Shown piece by piece: positions 1 through 8,827 of a DNA stretch of 64,000 bases. The stretch comes from JADJPO01 sp963825645 (lineage in GTDB: Bacteria; Actinomycetota; Actinomycetes; Actinomycetales; Kineosporiaceae). The number at the start of each line of letters is the position of its first letter. Positions within the stretch are counted from its first letter, which is position 1. The stretch spans positions 124,001 to 188,000 of the forward strand of contig CAWGTT010000008.1 in assembly GCA_963825645.1 (NCBI GenBank). The letters run 5' to 3'. The position numbers and the translations under genes are program-made. The notes under the pieces are model-generated. The model worked only from the letters and a program-made list of their open reading frames with translations. It was not told the origin of the DNA and did no database searches.

Positions 1-341
1 GGACCCATCAGGGCGGCACGTGGGGTGTTCCCGGCGGCGCCAGGGACAGTCACGAGAACGCCGTGGCCGCGGCCCTGCGCGAGGCAGAGGAGGAGGCGGG
101 CGCGGACCCCAGCGCGGTGAGGGTGCTGGGGCAGGTGCGCGGCCTCGACCACGGCGACTGGACCTACACCTACGTGATCGCGCGCGCAGATCCGGGCCTG
201 ACCGTGCGGGTACGAACCACAGAGAGCGTCGAGCTGCGATGGGTGTTGCTGAGCGTCGTCGACGGCTTGGCCCTGCACCCCGCACTGCGCAGCGCGTGGC
301 CGGACCTGGCGGCCTCGATCCGCCTGCACGTCGCCGACTGA
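1..341 (+). CDS. NUDIX hydrolase, 5'-truncated by window edge
   Basis: The C-terminal part of a NUDIX-fold hydrolase; the start lies outside the window and the frame enters at base 3. The first residues carry a complete NUDIX box matching G-x5-E-x7-R-E-x2-E-E-x-G, with the REAEEEAG core at about bases 75-99. This box forms the Mg2+-binding helix that hydrolyses nucleoside-diphosphate-linked substrates. About 80 residues of the domain follow and end with an ordinary C-terminus, so only the N-terminal part is missing. The substrate cannot be predicted from what is visible; housecleaning (d)NTPases and ADP-ribose hydrolases share the motif. It converges on metY across a hairpin. Confidence 0.85.
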   Translation, partial: THQGGTWGVPGGARDSHENAVAAALREAEEEAGADPSAVRVLGQVRGLDHGDWTYTYVIARADPGLTVRVRTTESVELRWVLLSVVDGLALHPALRSAWPDLAASIRLHVAD

Positions 342-368
342 CCACCGGCGGCGCACACCGGCTGCGGC

Positions 369-400
369 CGGCCCGGAACTCGCGACGCGGGTCCGGGCCG
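369..400. terminator. Hairpin between convergent NUDIX and metY genes
   Basis: A perfect 9-bp stem (CGGCCCGGA / TCCGGGCCG) with a 14-nt loop lies between the stop codons of two convergent genes. There is no U-tract on either side. The position suits a bidirectional terminator of the GC-rich actinobacterial kind. Confidence 0.45.
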
Positions 401-410
401 ACCGATACCC

Positions 411-1727
411 TCAGGCGCCCTTGGCCGCCCGGAACCCGGTCTCGAGGTCGGCGAGGATGTCCTCGATCGCCTCGATTCCCACAGCCAGGCGAACCAACCC
501 CGCAGTCACCCCGCTGGCCCGCTGTTCGGCCTCGGACAGCTGGCTGTGGGTCGTCGACGCCGGGTGAATGACCAGGCTGCGTACGTCCCCGATGTTCGCC
601 ACGTGGCTGTGCAGCTCGAGTGCGTTGACGAAACGCTTGCCGGCCTCGACCCCGCCCTTGATCTCGAAGGCCAACACCGCGCCGGCTCCCCGAGGCGCGT
701 ACCGCTGAGCGCGCTCGTACCACGGACTGGACGGCAACCCCGCGTAGGCGACGCTCTCGACCTCGTCACGCTGCTCGAGCCAGCGCGCGACGGCGGTGGC
801 GTTCTGCACGTGCCGCTCGATGCGCAGGCTGAGCGTCTCCAGTCCCTGGGCCAGCAGGAAGGCGTTGAACGGTGAGGCGGCCGGTCCGAGGTCGCGCAGA
901 AGCTGGACTCTGGCCTTCAGGATGAAGGCCAGGTTGGCGCCCAGCGCGCTGCCGACGCCGAGGTCACGGGCGTAGACGAGGCCGTGGTAGCTCGGGTCGG
1001 GCTGGTTGTAGTTCGGGAACCGCTCAGGGTCGGCGGCGTAGTCGAACCCGCCTCCGTCGACGATCGCCCCGCCGATCGTCGTCCCGTGCCCCCCGAGGTA
1101 CTTCGTCGTGGAGTGGACGACGATGTCGGCGCCCCATTCCAGCGGGCGGATCAGGTACGGGGTGGCCACGGTGTTGTCCACCACCAACGGCACCCCCGCC
1201 TCGTGGGCGACCCGGGCGATGCCCTCGATGTCCAGAACGTCTTGCTTGGGGTTGGAGATGGTCTCGCCGAAGAAGGCCTTGGTGTTGGGACGGACCGCAC
1301 GGCGCCAGCAGTCGAGATCGTCCGGATCGTCGACGAAGCTGACCTCGATCCCGATCTTGGGGAAGGTGTAGTGGAAGAGGTTGTACGTGCCGCCGTACAG
1401 GCTCGGGCTGGACACGACATGGTCGCCGGCCTCGGCGAGGTTGAGCAGCGCGAGGGTCTCGGCGGCCTGGCCACTGGCCACGAACAGGGCGCCGACGCCG
1501 CCCTCGAGGCTGGCGAGCCGCTGCTCCACCACGTCGGTCGTGGGATTCATCAGCCGGGTGTAGATGTTGCCGAACTCCTTGAGTCCGAACAGGTTCGCTG
1601 CATGATCGGTGTCCCGGAAGACGTAGGACGTGGTCTGGTAGATGGGCAGAGCCCGGGCCCCGGTGGTGGGGTCGGGGACCTGCCCGGCGTGGATTTGACG
1701 GGTTTCGAAGGACCAGCCGTCACTCAT
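411..1727 (-). CDS. metY: O-acetylhomoserine aminocarboxypropyltransferase (sulfhydrylase)
   Basis: A PLP enzyme of the Cys/Met metabolism family (438 aa) that makes homocysteine from O-acetyl-L-homoserine and sulfide in methionine synthesis. Family features in order are the N-terminal ETRQIHAGQ segment, the substrate/PLP-phosphate loop around Y56-R58, the SGQAAE stretch at 85-90, D184 for the pyridine nitrogen, and the PLP lysine K209 in HSTTKYLGGHG. The length is typical for MetY. The ATG start is preceded by a GAGGAG ribosome site. The leader holds a SAM-IV riboswitch, so expression should fall when S-adenosylmethionine is plentiful. The usual partner metX is not beside it in this window. 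Cystathionine gamma-synthase is a less likely alternative, because the length and N-terminus fit MetY better. Confidence 0.93.
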   Translation of the reverse strand: MSDGWSFETRQIHAGQVPDPTTGARALPIYQTTSYVFRDTDHAANLFGLKEFGNIYTRLMNPTTDVVEQRLASLEGGVGALFVASGQAAETLALLNLAEAGDHVVSSPSLYGGTYNLFHYTFPKIGIEVSFVDDPDDLDCWRRAVRPNTKAFFGETISNPKQDVLDIEGIARVAHEAGVPLVVDNTVATPYLIRPLEWGADIVVHSTTKYLGGHGTTIGGAIVDGGGFDYAADPERFPNYNQPDPSYHGLVYARDLGVGSALGANLAFILKARVQLLRDLGPAASPFNAFLLAQGLETLSLRIERHVQNATAVARWLEQRDEVESVAYAGLPSSPWYERAQRYAPRGAGAVLAFEIKGGVEAGKRFVNALELHSHVANIGDVRSLVIHPASTTHSQLSEAEQRASGVTAGLVRLAVGIEAIEDILADLETGFRAAKGA

Positions 1728-1757
1728 CGCGCTCTCCTCGAGCCTGGGGGCCTGTTC

Positions 1758-1875
1758 GGCCCGCGCTTGCCTCCGCCACCTCGGCGGACAGCCAGGTCAT
1801 CACCCGGGGCACCCCACCGCGGTTGGAGGGTTGCCGGCCAGCGAGCCGGGGCTTGACGCTGGCACTCATGACCTG
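1758..1875 (-). promoter_or_regulatory. SAM-IV riboswitch upstream of metY
   Basis: The metY leader, read on the minus strand, starts with GGTCATGAGTGCCAGCGTCA. It continues with the CCCCGGCTCGCTGGCCGGCA segment, a CCTCCAACCGCGGTGGGGTG segment and a closing GGGTGATGACC strand that pairs back to the opening GGTCAT. This order and these conserved strings match the SAM-IV class known from actinomycetes (established knowledge), whose ligand is S-adenosylmethionine. A further GC-rich stem follows, ending about 30 nt before the start codon, where it could mask the ribosome site or end transcription. The element edges are approximate. Confidence 0.9.
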
Positions 1876-1915
1876 GGCGAAGCCTAAGCCATGTCCGCGG
1901 TTCGGGAGCAACGTC

Positions 1916-3028
1916 TCACCATTCGCCCGCCCCGCCGACCCAGGACGGCGCCCGGCTCAGCGCCGCCCTGGTCCGTTCCACCCAGGGCGGTGCCACCATG
2001 GCGGTGAGGATCTCGTCCACCAAGGTCGCCAGCCGATGATCGGCGACGTCGGCGAGCGCCCGCTCGGTCAGCAGCCGAGCGGTGGCGCCCCGTCCCTGCC
2101 ACCAGGCAAGCCAGCTCAGCACGGCCAGTGCCTGCGCCCGTCGACCGGGCGGCGCATGGCGGGCCAGCGCGGCGAGCACTCGCCACGCCCGGCCGATCGC
2201 CTCCTCATCCGGGGCGAGCTCGTCGATGCGGGCGAATGCGAGGGCGGCCTGCCCGCGCAGCACCAGAGCGGCCAGCGCCATACCATCCCGTCCGAGAGGA
2301 CCGGCCGCGCTGGCCAGCACGGCGTCCCGCAGACACACGTCGTCCAGGGCGTTGCACAGGTCGGCCAGGTCCACCGCGGCGGGGTCTCGGGCGTCGGCGG
2401 GCTCGCCCATCAGCCGGGTCCAGACAGCGAACGACTGAGCCGCGTCCAGCCGCGGGCGAGCAATGAGCAGCTCGTCGGTCAGCGTCGGGTCGTCGACCGG
2501 CGCGACGTCGGCGACGAGGTCGGACTCGTCGGCGCTCAAGGTCATGCCCTCGGTCACCGACGCCGCCGCTGCCCGGCTGGTCAGGGCCTCCTCGATCGAG
2601 CGGCCCTGCGGCGGGCAGCAGGCCTGGTCACGACAGAAGTAGGAGCCGTACCGACTCTCGTCGACCCCGATCACGTCGACGACGCCTACACCACCCCGGC
2701 GACCGCTGGCCCGGACCGCCAGGGCCAGGCTGCGGTGCCGCAACGGCCCGTCGTCGTGTCGCGGTCGGCCACGGGGTGACCGATCGCTCACGATCAGAGC
2801 GATCACGGCATCGTGGCCTGTGCGGGCCAGGATCTGCATGATCCGGTCAAGAGCGGCGGGGCGCTGCACAGACGGCGGGATGTCGACGCGCAGGACCGCG
2901 CCGCACAGTGCCCCTCCCGGGCGCGGATACAACCCGACCAGCAGCACCGACTCCCGCGGGCGGTAGCCCATGCGGTACCAGGCGAAGGCGATGACGTCGG
3001 CGGCTCCAGCCGCGGTGATGGTCTGCAC
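1916..3028 (-). CDS. DUF4192 domain-containing protein
   Basis: A 370-aa actinobacterial protein of the DUF4192 family. It is recognised from the N-terminal pattern in which a helix ending in YRMGYRPRESVLLVGL is followed by a block on the theme GGALCGAVLRVDIP. The biochemical role is unknown. Residues about 165-185 hold a short DQACCPPQGR cysteine pair, and the C-terminal half is alanine-rich helix resembling a helical-repeat segment. No signal peptide or membrane segment is present, so it is probably cytoplasmic. The GTG start begins just before the conserved block and has only a weak ribosome site. It is transcribed away from the YkvA-like gene, with about 150 bp between. Confidence 0.8.
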   Translation of the reverse strand: MQTITAAGAADVIAFAWYRMGYRPRESVLLVGLYPRPGGALCGAVLRVDIPPSVQRPAALDRIMQILARTGHDAVIALIVSDRSPRGRPRHDDGPLRHRSLALAVRASGRRGGVGVVDVIGVDESRYGSYFCRDQACCPPQGRSIEEALTSRAAAASVTEGMTLSADESDLVADVAPVDDPTLTDELLIARPRLDAAQSFAVWTRLMGEPADARDPAAVDLADLCNALDDVCLRDAVLASAAGPLGRDGMALAALVLRGQAALAFARIDELAPDEEAIGRAWRVLAALARHAPPGRRAQALAVLSWLAWWQGRGATARLLTERALADVADHRLATLVDEILTAMVAPPWVERTRAALSRAPSWVGGAGEW

Positions 3029-3178
3029 GCCGGCAACGCTCGCTCACCGGCAGATGACGGCGCATAGATCGTCGAGCCGGCTGTGGACGACGGCGCCGGT
3101 CCGAGAGGTGGGGGACGCGAGGATCAGGTCGTTGCGTCCACAGGCAGTACCTCAGGCGTCAGTGACTCCTCGGGCGTC

Positions 3179-3556
3179 CTACTCGACGACCTCGCCGCTG
3201 ACCACGCGCACGCCCGCCTGGGCGGCCGCCTTCTCCCAGGCCAGGAAGGTATCGGTCTCGCTCAGCACGACGCCGGCGAGCCATGCCGCGACCAACGCGT
3301 CGTCGCCCAGCCCGATCAGAGGCAGGATCACCTCGGGAACCAGGTCGACCGGCGAGACCACGTAGAGCAGTGCCAGGGCAGCGAGCACGACCCTCGAGGT
3401 GTTCAGATGCGGGTACCGCCCGCTCACCCCCATCGCCAGCATCCTCGGGACGGCGGCGAGCCGCGTGCCGACACCTGCTCCTCCCGGCCCCCGGCTGCCC
3501 CTCAGAGCCTGGAGAAGTGCCGTGAACGCGGCCATGCGGCGGATCTTGGTCGCCAT
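3179..3556 (-). CDS. YkvA-like DUF1232 membrane protein
   Basis: A small protein of 125 aa with the DUF1232 signature: one hydrophobic segment leading into YVVSPVDLVPEVILPLIG and then the acidic LGDD turn (about residues 65-90). YkvA-family proteins are short membrane-associated proteins of unknown function. The N-terminus is basic and the C-terminal tail soluble. The ATG start is preceded by AGAGGTAG. A CRP-like palindrome lies about 100 bp upstream of the start, between this gene and the divergent methyltransferase-like gene, and could serve either. Confidence 0.8.
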   Translation of the reverse strand: MATKIRRMAAFTALLQALRGSRGPGGAGVGTRLAAVPRMLAMGVSGRYPHLNTSRVVLAALALLYVVSPVDLVPEVILPLIGLGDDALVAAWLAGVVLSETDTFLAWEKAAAQAGVRVVSGEVVE

Positions 3557-3652
3557 CGCTACCTCTTCTCCTCATGTACGGGGCGGCCGAATCCACTCAG
3601 CCGCCGCCCTCGCGTCAACGCCGCCCGCGTCGGGACCTCCCCCATCTGGCAG

Positions 3653-3668
3653 TGTGATCTACATCACT
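3653..3668. promoter_or_regulatory. CRP/GlxR-like binding site
   Basis: TGTGATCTACATCACT matches the actinobacterial CRP/GlxR consensus TGTGANNTANNTCACA at every defined position except the last base. It lies in the 276-bp divergent region between the YkvA-like gene and the spermidine-synthase-like gene. Which of the two promoters it serves cannot be told from the sequence. A cAMP-receptor-type regulator would be encoded elsewhere. Confidence 0.5.
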
Positions 3669-3739
3669 TCTCGGGCGAGAGTGTATCTCAGAGGCCGCTC
3701 AGCACCTCTGACGGGTGCGGTTGGGGAGGAGCACGCACA

Positions 3740-3773
3740 GATGGTGGGGACGGCTGGGGTCGTCCCCACCATC
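3740..3773. promoter_or_regulatory. 13-bp perfect inverted repeat upstream of methyltransferase-like gene
   Basis: The arms GATGGTGGGGACG and CGTCCCCACCATC flank an 8-nt loop in the noncoding region, 59 bp before the GTG start of the downstream gene. There is no U-tract. It could be a leader hairpin or a protein-binding operator. The function is inferred from position only. Confidence 0.4.
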
Positions 3774-3832
3774 ACCGCCGGCGTGGGCTGGGGGCCGGCC
3801 AGGGTGGGAGCCGGACCTGACAGACTCGGACC

Positions 3833-4729
3833 GTGGGCTCCCGCCGAACCGTGCCACACCCCGTGGCCGGTGAACGCCAGGTCAGCACCGGAACCGCGAG
3901 CCTGGTCCCGGACTCCGACGGCCGACGCGGGTGGACCCTCTACGTCAACGGCATGGAGTCCAGCCACGTCGACCTCGACGATCCCACCCGGCTCGACTTC
4001 GAGTACATCCGGTGGTTCACGGCGCTCCTGGACTCCTTGGGCGGCCAGGACGAGCCGGTCAGGGTGCTGCATATCGGGGGCGGTGGGTGCACGCTGGCGC
4101 GCTACCTGCAGGCCACCCACCCGCAGGCTCGCCAGCTGGTGGTCGAGCTCGACCCCGGAGTGCTCGAGCTGGCCAAGCAGGCCTTCGGCCTGCGGTCCCG
4201 GCCCGGTCTGAGGCTGCGCACTGGGGACGGCCGCGACGCCGTCCGGGACTGCGACGATGCCAGCTGGGACGTCGTCGTCCGGGACGCGTTCTACGGCTGT
4301 GAGGTGCCCGAGCACCTGCGCAGCCGGCAGTTCGCCGCCGACGTGGCCCGGGTGCTGGGCCCGACCGGGGTGTACCTCGCCAACCTCGCCGACGGTCAGC
4401 TGCTCGCCGCGGCGCGTCGCGAGGCCGCCACCTTGCTGAGCGCCTTCGAGCACGTCGCCGTGGTCGCCGAACCCGCGCAGCTGCGTGGGCGGCGCTACGG
4501 GAACGTGGTGATAGCCGCCTCCCGGACCGAGCTGCCGGTAGCGCCGTGGAGCCGGCGACTGGCGGGGGACCCGGTCCGAGCCCGGCTGCTGGACACCGCA
4601 GATGTCGAGCGTCTGGCTGCCGGGCATCTGCCGTTCACCGACCCGGACGAGGGCCGAGCCCCGACATCGGGCACCGAGCGTCGCGCCGGCTCACGCGTCG
4701 CTGGAGGCCTGCCAGAGGTTGATGTCTGA
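3833..4729 (+). CDS. Spermidine-synthase-fold SAM/aminopropyl transferase-like protein
   Basis: A 298-aa protein with the Rossmann fold of the spermidine synthase family. The glycine-rich VLHIGGGGCTLARYL motif is at about residues 78-92, followed by the acidic end of the next strand in LVVELDPGVLELAK and an RDAFYG motif near 150. Many actinobacteria carry such stand-alone spermidine-synthase-like proteins whose substrate is unknown, so a polyamine role should not be assumed. No transporter domain is fused to it. The start is GTG. The last 39 bp overlap the end of the convergent aldo/keto reductase gene, so the C-terminal tail of about 40 residues may be poorly constrained. Confidence 0.75.
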   Translation: MGSRRTVPHPVAGERQVSTGTASLVPDSDGRRGWTLYVNGMESSHVDLDDPTRLDFEYIRWFTALLDSLGGQDEPVRVLHIGGGGCTLARYLQATHPQARQLVVELDPGVLELAKQAFGLRSRPGLRLRTGDGRDAVRDCDDASWDVVVRDAFYGCEVPEHLRSRQFAADVARVLGPTGVYLANLADGQLLAAARREAATLLSAFEHVAVVAEPAQLRGRRYGNVVIAASRTELPVAPWSRRLAGDPVRARLLDTADVERLAAGHLPFTDPDEGRAPTSGTERRAGSRVAGGLPEVDV

Positions 4730-5735
4730 GTCGACCGCGTACTCATCGATGGCCGCCAGCTCGGTGTCGGTCAACGGCGCACCGTCCAGTGCCGCCACGT
4801 TCGCCTCGAGCTGGGCCACACTGCTCGCCCCGATCAACACGCTGGTCACCCGGTCGTCGCGCAGCACCCAGCTCAGGGCCAGCTGGGCCAGGCTTTGCAC
4901 CCCGCTCCCCAGCGATCTGGTGGAGTGCCCGCACCCGCCGCAGGGCGTCCGGTGTGAGCATGCTCCGGCTCAGCGCGCCGCCGCGGGCCACTCGCGAGTC
5001 AGCCGGCACACCGTCCAAGTACCGGTCGGTGAGCAGACCCTGGGCAAGCGGCGAGAAGGCGATGCAGCCGATCCCCTCCTCGCCGAGCACGTCGAGCAGG
5101 CTCGACTCCCCCGGCCCAGCCGTCTCGATCCACCGGTTGAACAGCGAGTAGCTGGGCTGATGGATGAGGAGCGGGGTCCCCATCGAGGACAGGATCGCCC
5201 GGGCCTGCCGGGTGCGCTCGGGTGAGTAGGAGGAGATCCCCGCATAGAGCGCCCGGCCGGACCGCACCGCGGTGTCCAGCGCCCCCATCGTCTCCTCCAG
5301 TGGAGTGTCGGGGTCGACGCGATGGCTGTAGAAGATGTCCACGTAGTCCAGGCCCATGCGGTGCAAGGACGCATCGAGGCTGGCCAGCAGATACTTGCGC
5401 GAGCCCCGGTCGCCGTACGGCCCGGGCCACATGTCGTAGCCGGCCTTGGTCGAGATCACCAGCTCGTCACGGTAGGGCCGCAGATCCGCTGCCATCACGG
5501 CGCCGAAGTTGGTCTCGGCCGAGCCGTACGGCGGTCCGTAGTTGTTGGCCAGGTCGATATGGGTGATACCGAGGTCGAAGGCCCGGCGCAGGACCGCCCG
5601 CTGCCGATCCAGCGGAGTGTCGTCGCCGAAGTTGTGCCACAGCCCGAGTGAGACGGCGGGCAGCAACAGCCCACTACGTCCGGTGCGTCGGTAGGTCATG
5701 CGCTCGTAGCGCTGCTCGGCAGCCTGATACTTCAT
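4691..5735 (-). pseudogene. Aldo/keto reductase (YghZ-like), single-base frameshift
   Basis: It encodes a YghZ/Gpr-type aldo/keto reductase, an NADPH-dependent reductase of aldehydes such as methylglyoxal (family knowledge). The first frame starts at ATG with MKYQAAEQRYERM and runs through the TIM-barrel motifs LGLWHNFG, DLANNYGPPYGSAE (catalytic D and Y), STKAGYDMW, FYSHRVDPDTPLEE and FSPLAQGLLTDRYL. It then breaks after HQIAGERG. The family's last segment (QSLAQLALSWVLRDDRVTSV through LNLWQASSD-like NLWQASSDA) is intact in the next frame. Removing the A at position 4899 rejoins the two frames exactly. Either the gene has very recently been inactivated or the sequence has an error here. The end overlaps the convergent neighbour by 39 bp. 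Confidence 0.85.
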
Positions 5736-5892
5736 CGGAGCACTGTGCCATCTGCGGGCCCGACATTGGGACTGTAGGGCCGTCCAGCGCACGGCGGTCA
5801 GCACTACGCTGGCGTCCGTGGCCGCGGCGGCCCACGTGCCGCGTGGCATCGTCGTACCGAGCCGTCGTCGAACCAGCGAGGAGCCCCTGACC

Positions 5893-7116
5893 ATGAGTGT
5901 GCGTCGCGTCGCCCTACTCACCGCCGGAGGCCTGGCCCCCTGCTTGTCCTCGGCCGTCGGCGGCCTGATCGAGCGATACACCCAGCTCGCCCCCGATGTG
6001 GACATCATCGGCTATCTGGACGGCTATGCCGGCCTGCTGCGCGGTCGTTCCGTGCAGGTCACACCGGAAGTCCGGGCCAAGGCCCACCTGCTGCACCGCT
6101 TCGGCGGCAGCCCGATCGGCAACAGCCGGGTCAAGCTGACCAACGTGGCCGACTGCGTCAAGCGCGGTCTGGTCAGCGAGGGGCAGAACCCGCTGCACGT
6201 CGCCGCCGAACAGCTCACCCGGGACGGCATCGACGTGCTGCACACCATCGGCGGTGACGACACGAACATCACTGCCGCCGACCTGGCCGCCTACCTGCAC
6301 ACCAACGACTACGACCTGACGGTGGTCGGCCTGCCGAAGACCATCGACAACGACGTGATCCCGATCCGGCAGAGCCTGGGCGCCTGGACCGCCGCCGAGC
6401 AGGGGGCCGTCTACGCTCAGAACATCATCTCCGAGCACTCCTCCAACCCGCGGATGCTCATCGTCCACGAGGTGATGGGCCGGCACTCGGGCTGGCTGAC
6501 AGCGGCCACGGCGATGAAGTACCGCCAGTGGCTGATCGGCCAGGAGTTCAGCGGGTTCGCCGGCAACGACGCCGACCGGTGGGATCTGCATGCTGTCTAC
6601 GTCCCGGAGCTGGACTTCGACGTGGCTGCCGAGGCGGCGCGGCTGCGCGCAGTGATGGACGATGTCGACTGCGTCAACATCTTCATGTCAGAAGGCGCGG
6701 GGGTCGACGCGATCGTCGCGGAGATGACGGCGCGTGGCGAGGAGCCCCCCCGCGACGCCTTCGGCCACGTCAAGATCGACGCCATCAACCCCGGAGCGTG
6801 GTTCGCCAAGCAGTTCGCCAGCCAGATCGGCGCCGAGAAGACCATGGTGCAGAAGAGCGGCTACTACTCCCGCTCGGCGGCGGCCAACGCCGAGGACCTG
6901 GCCCTGATCAAGAGCTGCACCGACCTGGCCACCGACGCGGCGATGCGTGGCGAGAGCGGCGTAGTCGGCGAGGACGAGGACGCCGGCGGTCAGCTGAGGG
7001 TCTGCGAGTTCGAGCGGGTCAAAGGCGGCAAAGCCTTCGACGTCACACAACAGTGGTTCAGCGACCTGCTGGCGGCGATCGGCCAGCCAGAGGGCGCACC
7101 GGCCGCACCTCACTGA
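5893..7116 (+). CDS. pfp: 6-phosphofructokinase, pyrophosphate-type
   Basis: A phosphofructokinase of 407 aa, converting fructose 6-phosphate to fructose 1,6-bisphosphate in glycolysis. The phosphoryl-donor motif reads GGDDT (120-124) rather than the GGDGS of ATP enzymes, and the catalytic motif is PKTIDND (148-154) with the lysine in place of the G of ATP enzymes. Both point to inorganic pyrophosphate as donor, which would make the step reversible. The substrate loop MGRHSGWLTA follows. The ATG was chosen over an upstream GTG extension (from 5818) because it follows a GAGGAG ribosome site and matches family N-termini. It diverges from the aldo/keto reductase. Confidence 0.9.
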   Translation: MSVRRVALLTAGGLAPCLSSAVGGLIERYTQLAPDVDIIGYLDGYAGLLRGRSVQVTPEVRAKAHLLHRFGGSPIGNSRVKLTNVADCVKRGLVSEGQNPLHVAAEQLTRDGIDVLHTIGGDDTNITAADLAAYLHTNDYDLTVVGLPKTIDNDVIPIRQSLGAWTAAEQGAVYAQNIISEHSSNPRMLIVHEVMGRHSGWLTAATAMKYRQWLIGQEFSGFAGNDADRWDLHAVYVPELDFDVAAEAARLRAVMDDVDCVNIFMSEGAGVDAIVAEMTARGEEPPRDAFGHVKIDAINPGAWFAKQFASQIGAEKTMVQKSGYYSRSAAANAEDLALIKSCTDLATDAAMRGESGVVGEDEDAGGQLRVCEFERVKGGKAFDVTQQWFSDLLAAIGQPEGAPAAPH

Positions 7117-7217
7117 GCGATGTGGACGAGGTCGACACCGCCGACGGCAGGATCGTCAATGGGTGACCTGCTCGGCGGCCGGCTCGGGGGCGGTCGCCCC
7201 TGACCACGCTTGCCGCG

Positions 7218-8756
7218 GTGGCGGCCACCTCGGTAGCCGTGGCGGCGATGCCTGGGCGGCTGGCCAAGACCGGACTGCTTGCCGACCTGCTGGGCCGAGC
7301 CGAGCCCGCCGAGGTCGCGATCCTGGTGGCCTGGCTGGCCGGTCAACCCCGGCAACGGCGCACCGGCCTCGGCTGGGCGGCTGTGCGCCAGCTGCCTCCG
7401 CCTGCCGCGCTGGCCACTCTTGACGTCACCGGAGTGGACGCGATCCTTCAGGAGGCCGCCGATGCCGTGGGGCCAGGCTCCGCAGCGCGCCGGCGCGACC
7501 TCGTGCTGGGTCTGCTCGGTGCGGCGACGGCCGAAGAGCAGCGCTTTCTGCGCGCCCTCATCTCCGGCGAGGTACGCCAGGGAGCGCAGACCGGGGTGCT
7601 GGTCGACGCGGTGGCTCGCAGCCACGGCACGAGCACCGTCCAGGTGCGTCGCGCTATGACCTTCGCCGGCGGCCTGGCCGAGGTAGCGGTGGCGCTGCGG
7701 CGCGACGGGCCCGCCGCGCTCAAGGAGTTCCGGCTGCAGGTCGGGCGACCGCTTACCCCGATGCTGGCCCAGTCGGCGCCCGACGTCGGCGCCGCACTGG
7801 GGCGCACCGGCCCGGCCGCCGTGGAGTGGAAGCTGGACGGCGTGCGCATCCAGGTGCACCGCGACGGCGACGACGTGGCGGTGTTCACCCGCACGCTGGA
7901 CGAGGTCGGCGCCCGGATGCCCGAAGTAGTGCAGGCGGCCCGCTCCCTGCCCGCGCGCACGCTGGTGCTGGACGGCGAGGCGATCGCGCTGCGCCCGGAC
8001 GGGCGGCCCTGGCCGTTCCAGGTCACCGCAAGCCGTGCCGCGCGACACGGGTCGACCGGCACCGGCGAGCAGGTGCGACTGAGCACGCTGTTCTTCGACG
8101 CGTTGCACGTGGACGGCGCGGACCTGCTCGACGAGTCGGCGCAGCACCGACGCGAGGTTCTCGACGACATCGCACCACCGAGGCTGCTCATTCCCCGCCA
8201 CCGCGTCGACCTCGACGACGGCGATGCGGGTCGGGCGCGGGCCGGGGCGGTCGCCGAGGAGGCCCTGGCGGCCGGGCACGAAGGGGTGGTGGTCAAGGCC
8301 CTGGCCGCGCCCTACGCGATGGGCCGTCGCGGGGCGGCCTGGGTGAAGGTGAAGCCGCGGATCACCCTCGACCTGGTGGTACTAGCCGTCGAACGGGGCC
8401 ACGGCCGGCGCTCCGGTTGGCTGTCCAACCTGCACCTCGGCGCCCGTGACCCGGACGGCGAGGCGGGGCCAGTCGAGGGTTTCGTCATGCTCGGCAAGAC
8501 GTTCAAGGGCCTCACCGACGCCATGCTCGCCTGGCAGACCGAGCATCTGCAGCGTTTGGCAGTAGCCGACGACGGGTACGTAGTCACAGTCCGCCCCGAG
8601 CTGGTCGTCGAGGTCGCATTCGACGGAGTGCAGTCCTCTCCGCGGTACCCGGCCGGAATGGCGCTGCGGTTCGCCCGCGTGCTGGCCCACCGGCCCGACA
8701 AGCCGGCCGCGGAAGCCGACACGCTGGCCTCCGTCCGGTCTCACCACGAGCTCTGA
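7218..8756 (+). CDS. ligB: ATP-dependent DNA ligase (LigB type)
   Basis: An ATP-dependent DNA ligase resembling mycobacterial LigB, an accessory nick-sealing enzyme beside the essential NAD+ ligase. The N-terminal alpha-helical DNA-binding domain covers about residues 5-175. The adenylation domain starts with motif I EWKLDGVR, in which K205 is the AMP-linked lysine. Motif III LDGEAIAL, motif IV EGVVVKAL and motif V AAWVKVKP follow, then an OB-fold ending in EVAFDGVQSSPRYPAGMALRFAR. The length of 512 aa is normal. The start is uncertain: GTG is the first standard start codon after an in-frame stop, but similarity to LigB N-termini continues a few codons upstream to a CTG. No clear ribosome site is visible. 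Confidence 0.92.
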   Translation: MAATSVAVAAMPGRLAKTGLLADLLGRAEPAEVAILVAWLAGQPRQRRTGLGWAAVRQLPPPAALATLDVTGVDAILQEAADAVGPGSAARRRDLVLGLLGAATAEEQRFLRALISGEVRQGAQTGVLVDAVARSHGTSTVQVRRAMTFAGGLAEVAVALRRDGPAALKEFRLQVGRPLTPMLAQSAPDVGAALGRTGPAAVEWKLDGVRIQVHRDGDDVAVFTRTLDEVGARMPEVVQAARSLPARTLVLDGEAIALRPDGRPWPFQVTASRAARHGSTGTGEQVRLSTLFFDALHVDGADLLDESAQHRREVLDDIAPPRLLIPRHRVDLDDGDAGRARAGAVAEEALAAGHEGVVVKALAAPYAMGRRGAAWVKVKPRITLDLVVLAVERGHGRRSGWLSNLHLGARDPDGEAGPVEGFVMLGKTFKGLTDAMLAWQTEHLQRLAVADDGYVVTVRPELVVEVAFDGVQSSPRYPAGMALRFARVLAHRPDKPAAEADTLASVRSHHEL

Positions 8757-8827
8757 TGTGCCGGGCGGGCGCCCGGTGAGATCATCCGGTCCCTGCCGGC
8801 CCGAGGTCGCCGCGGCGGGTACGGACG

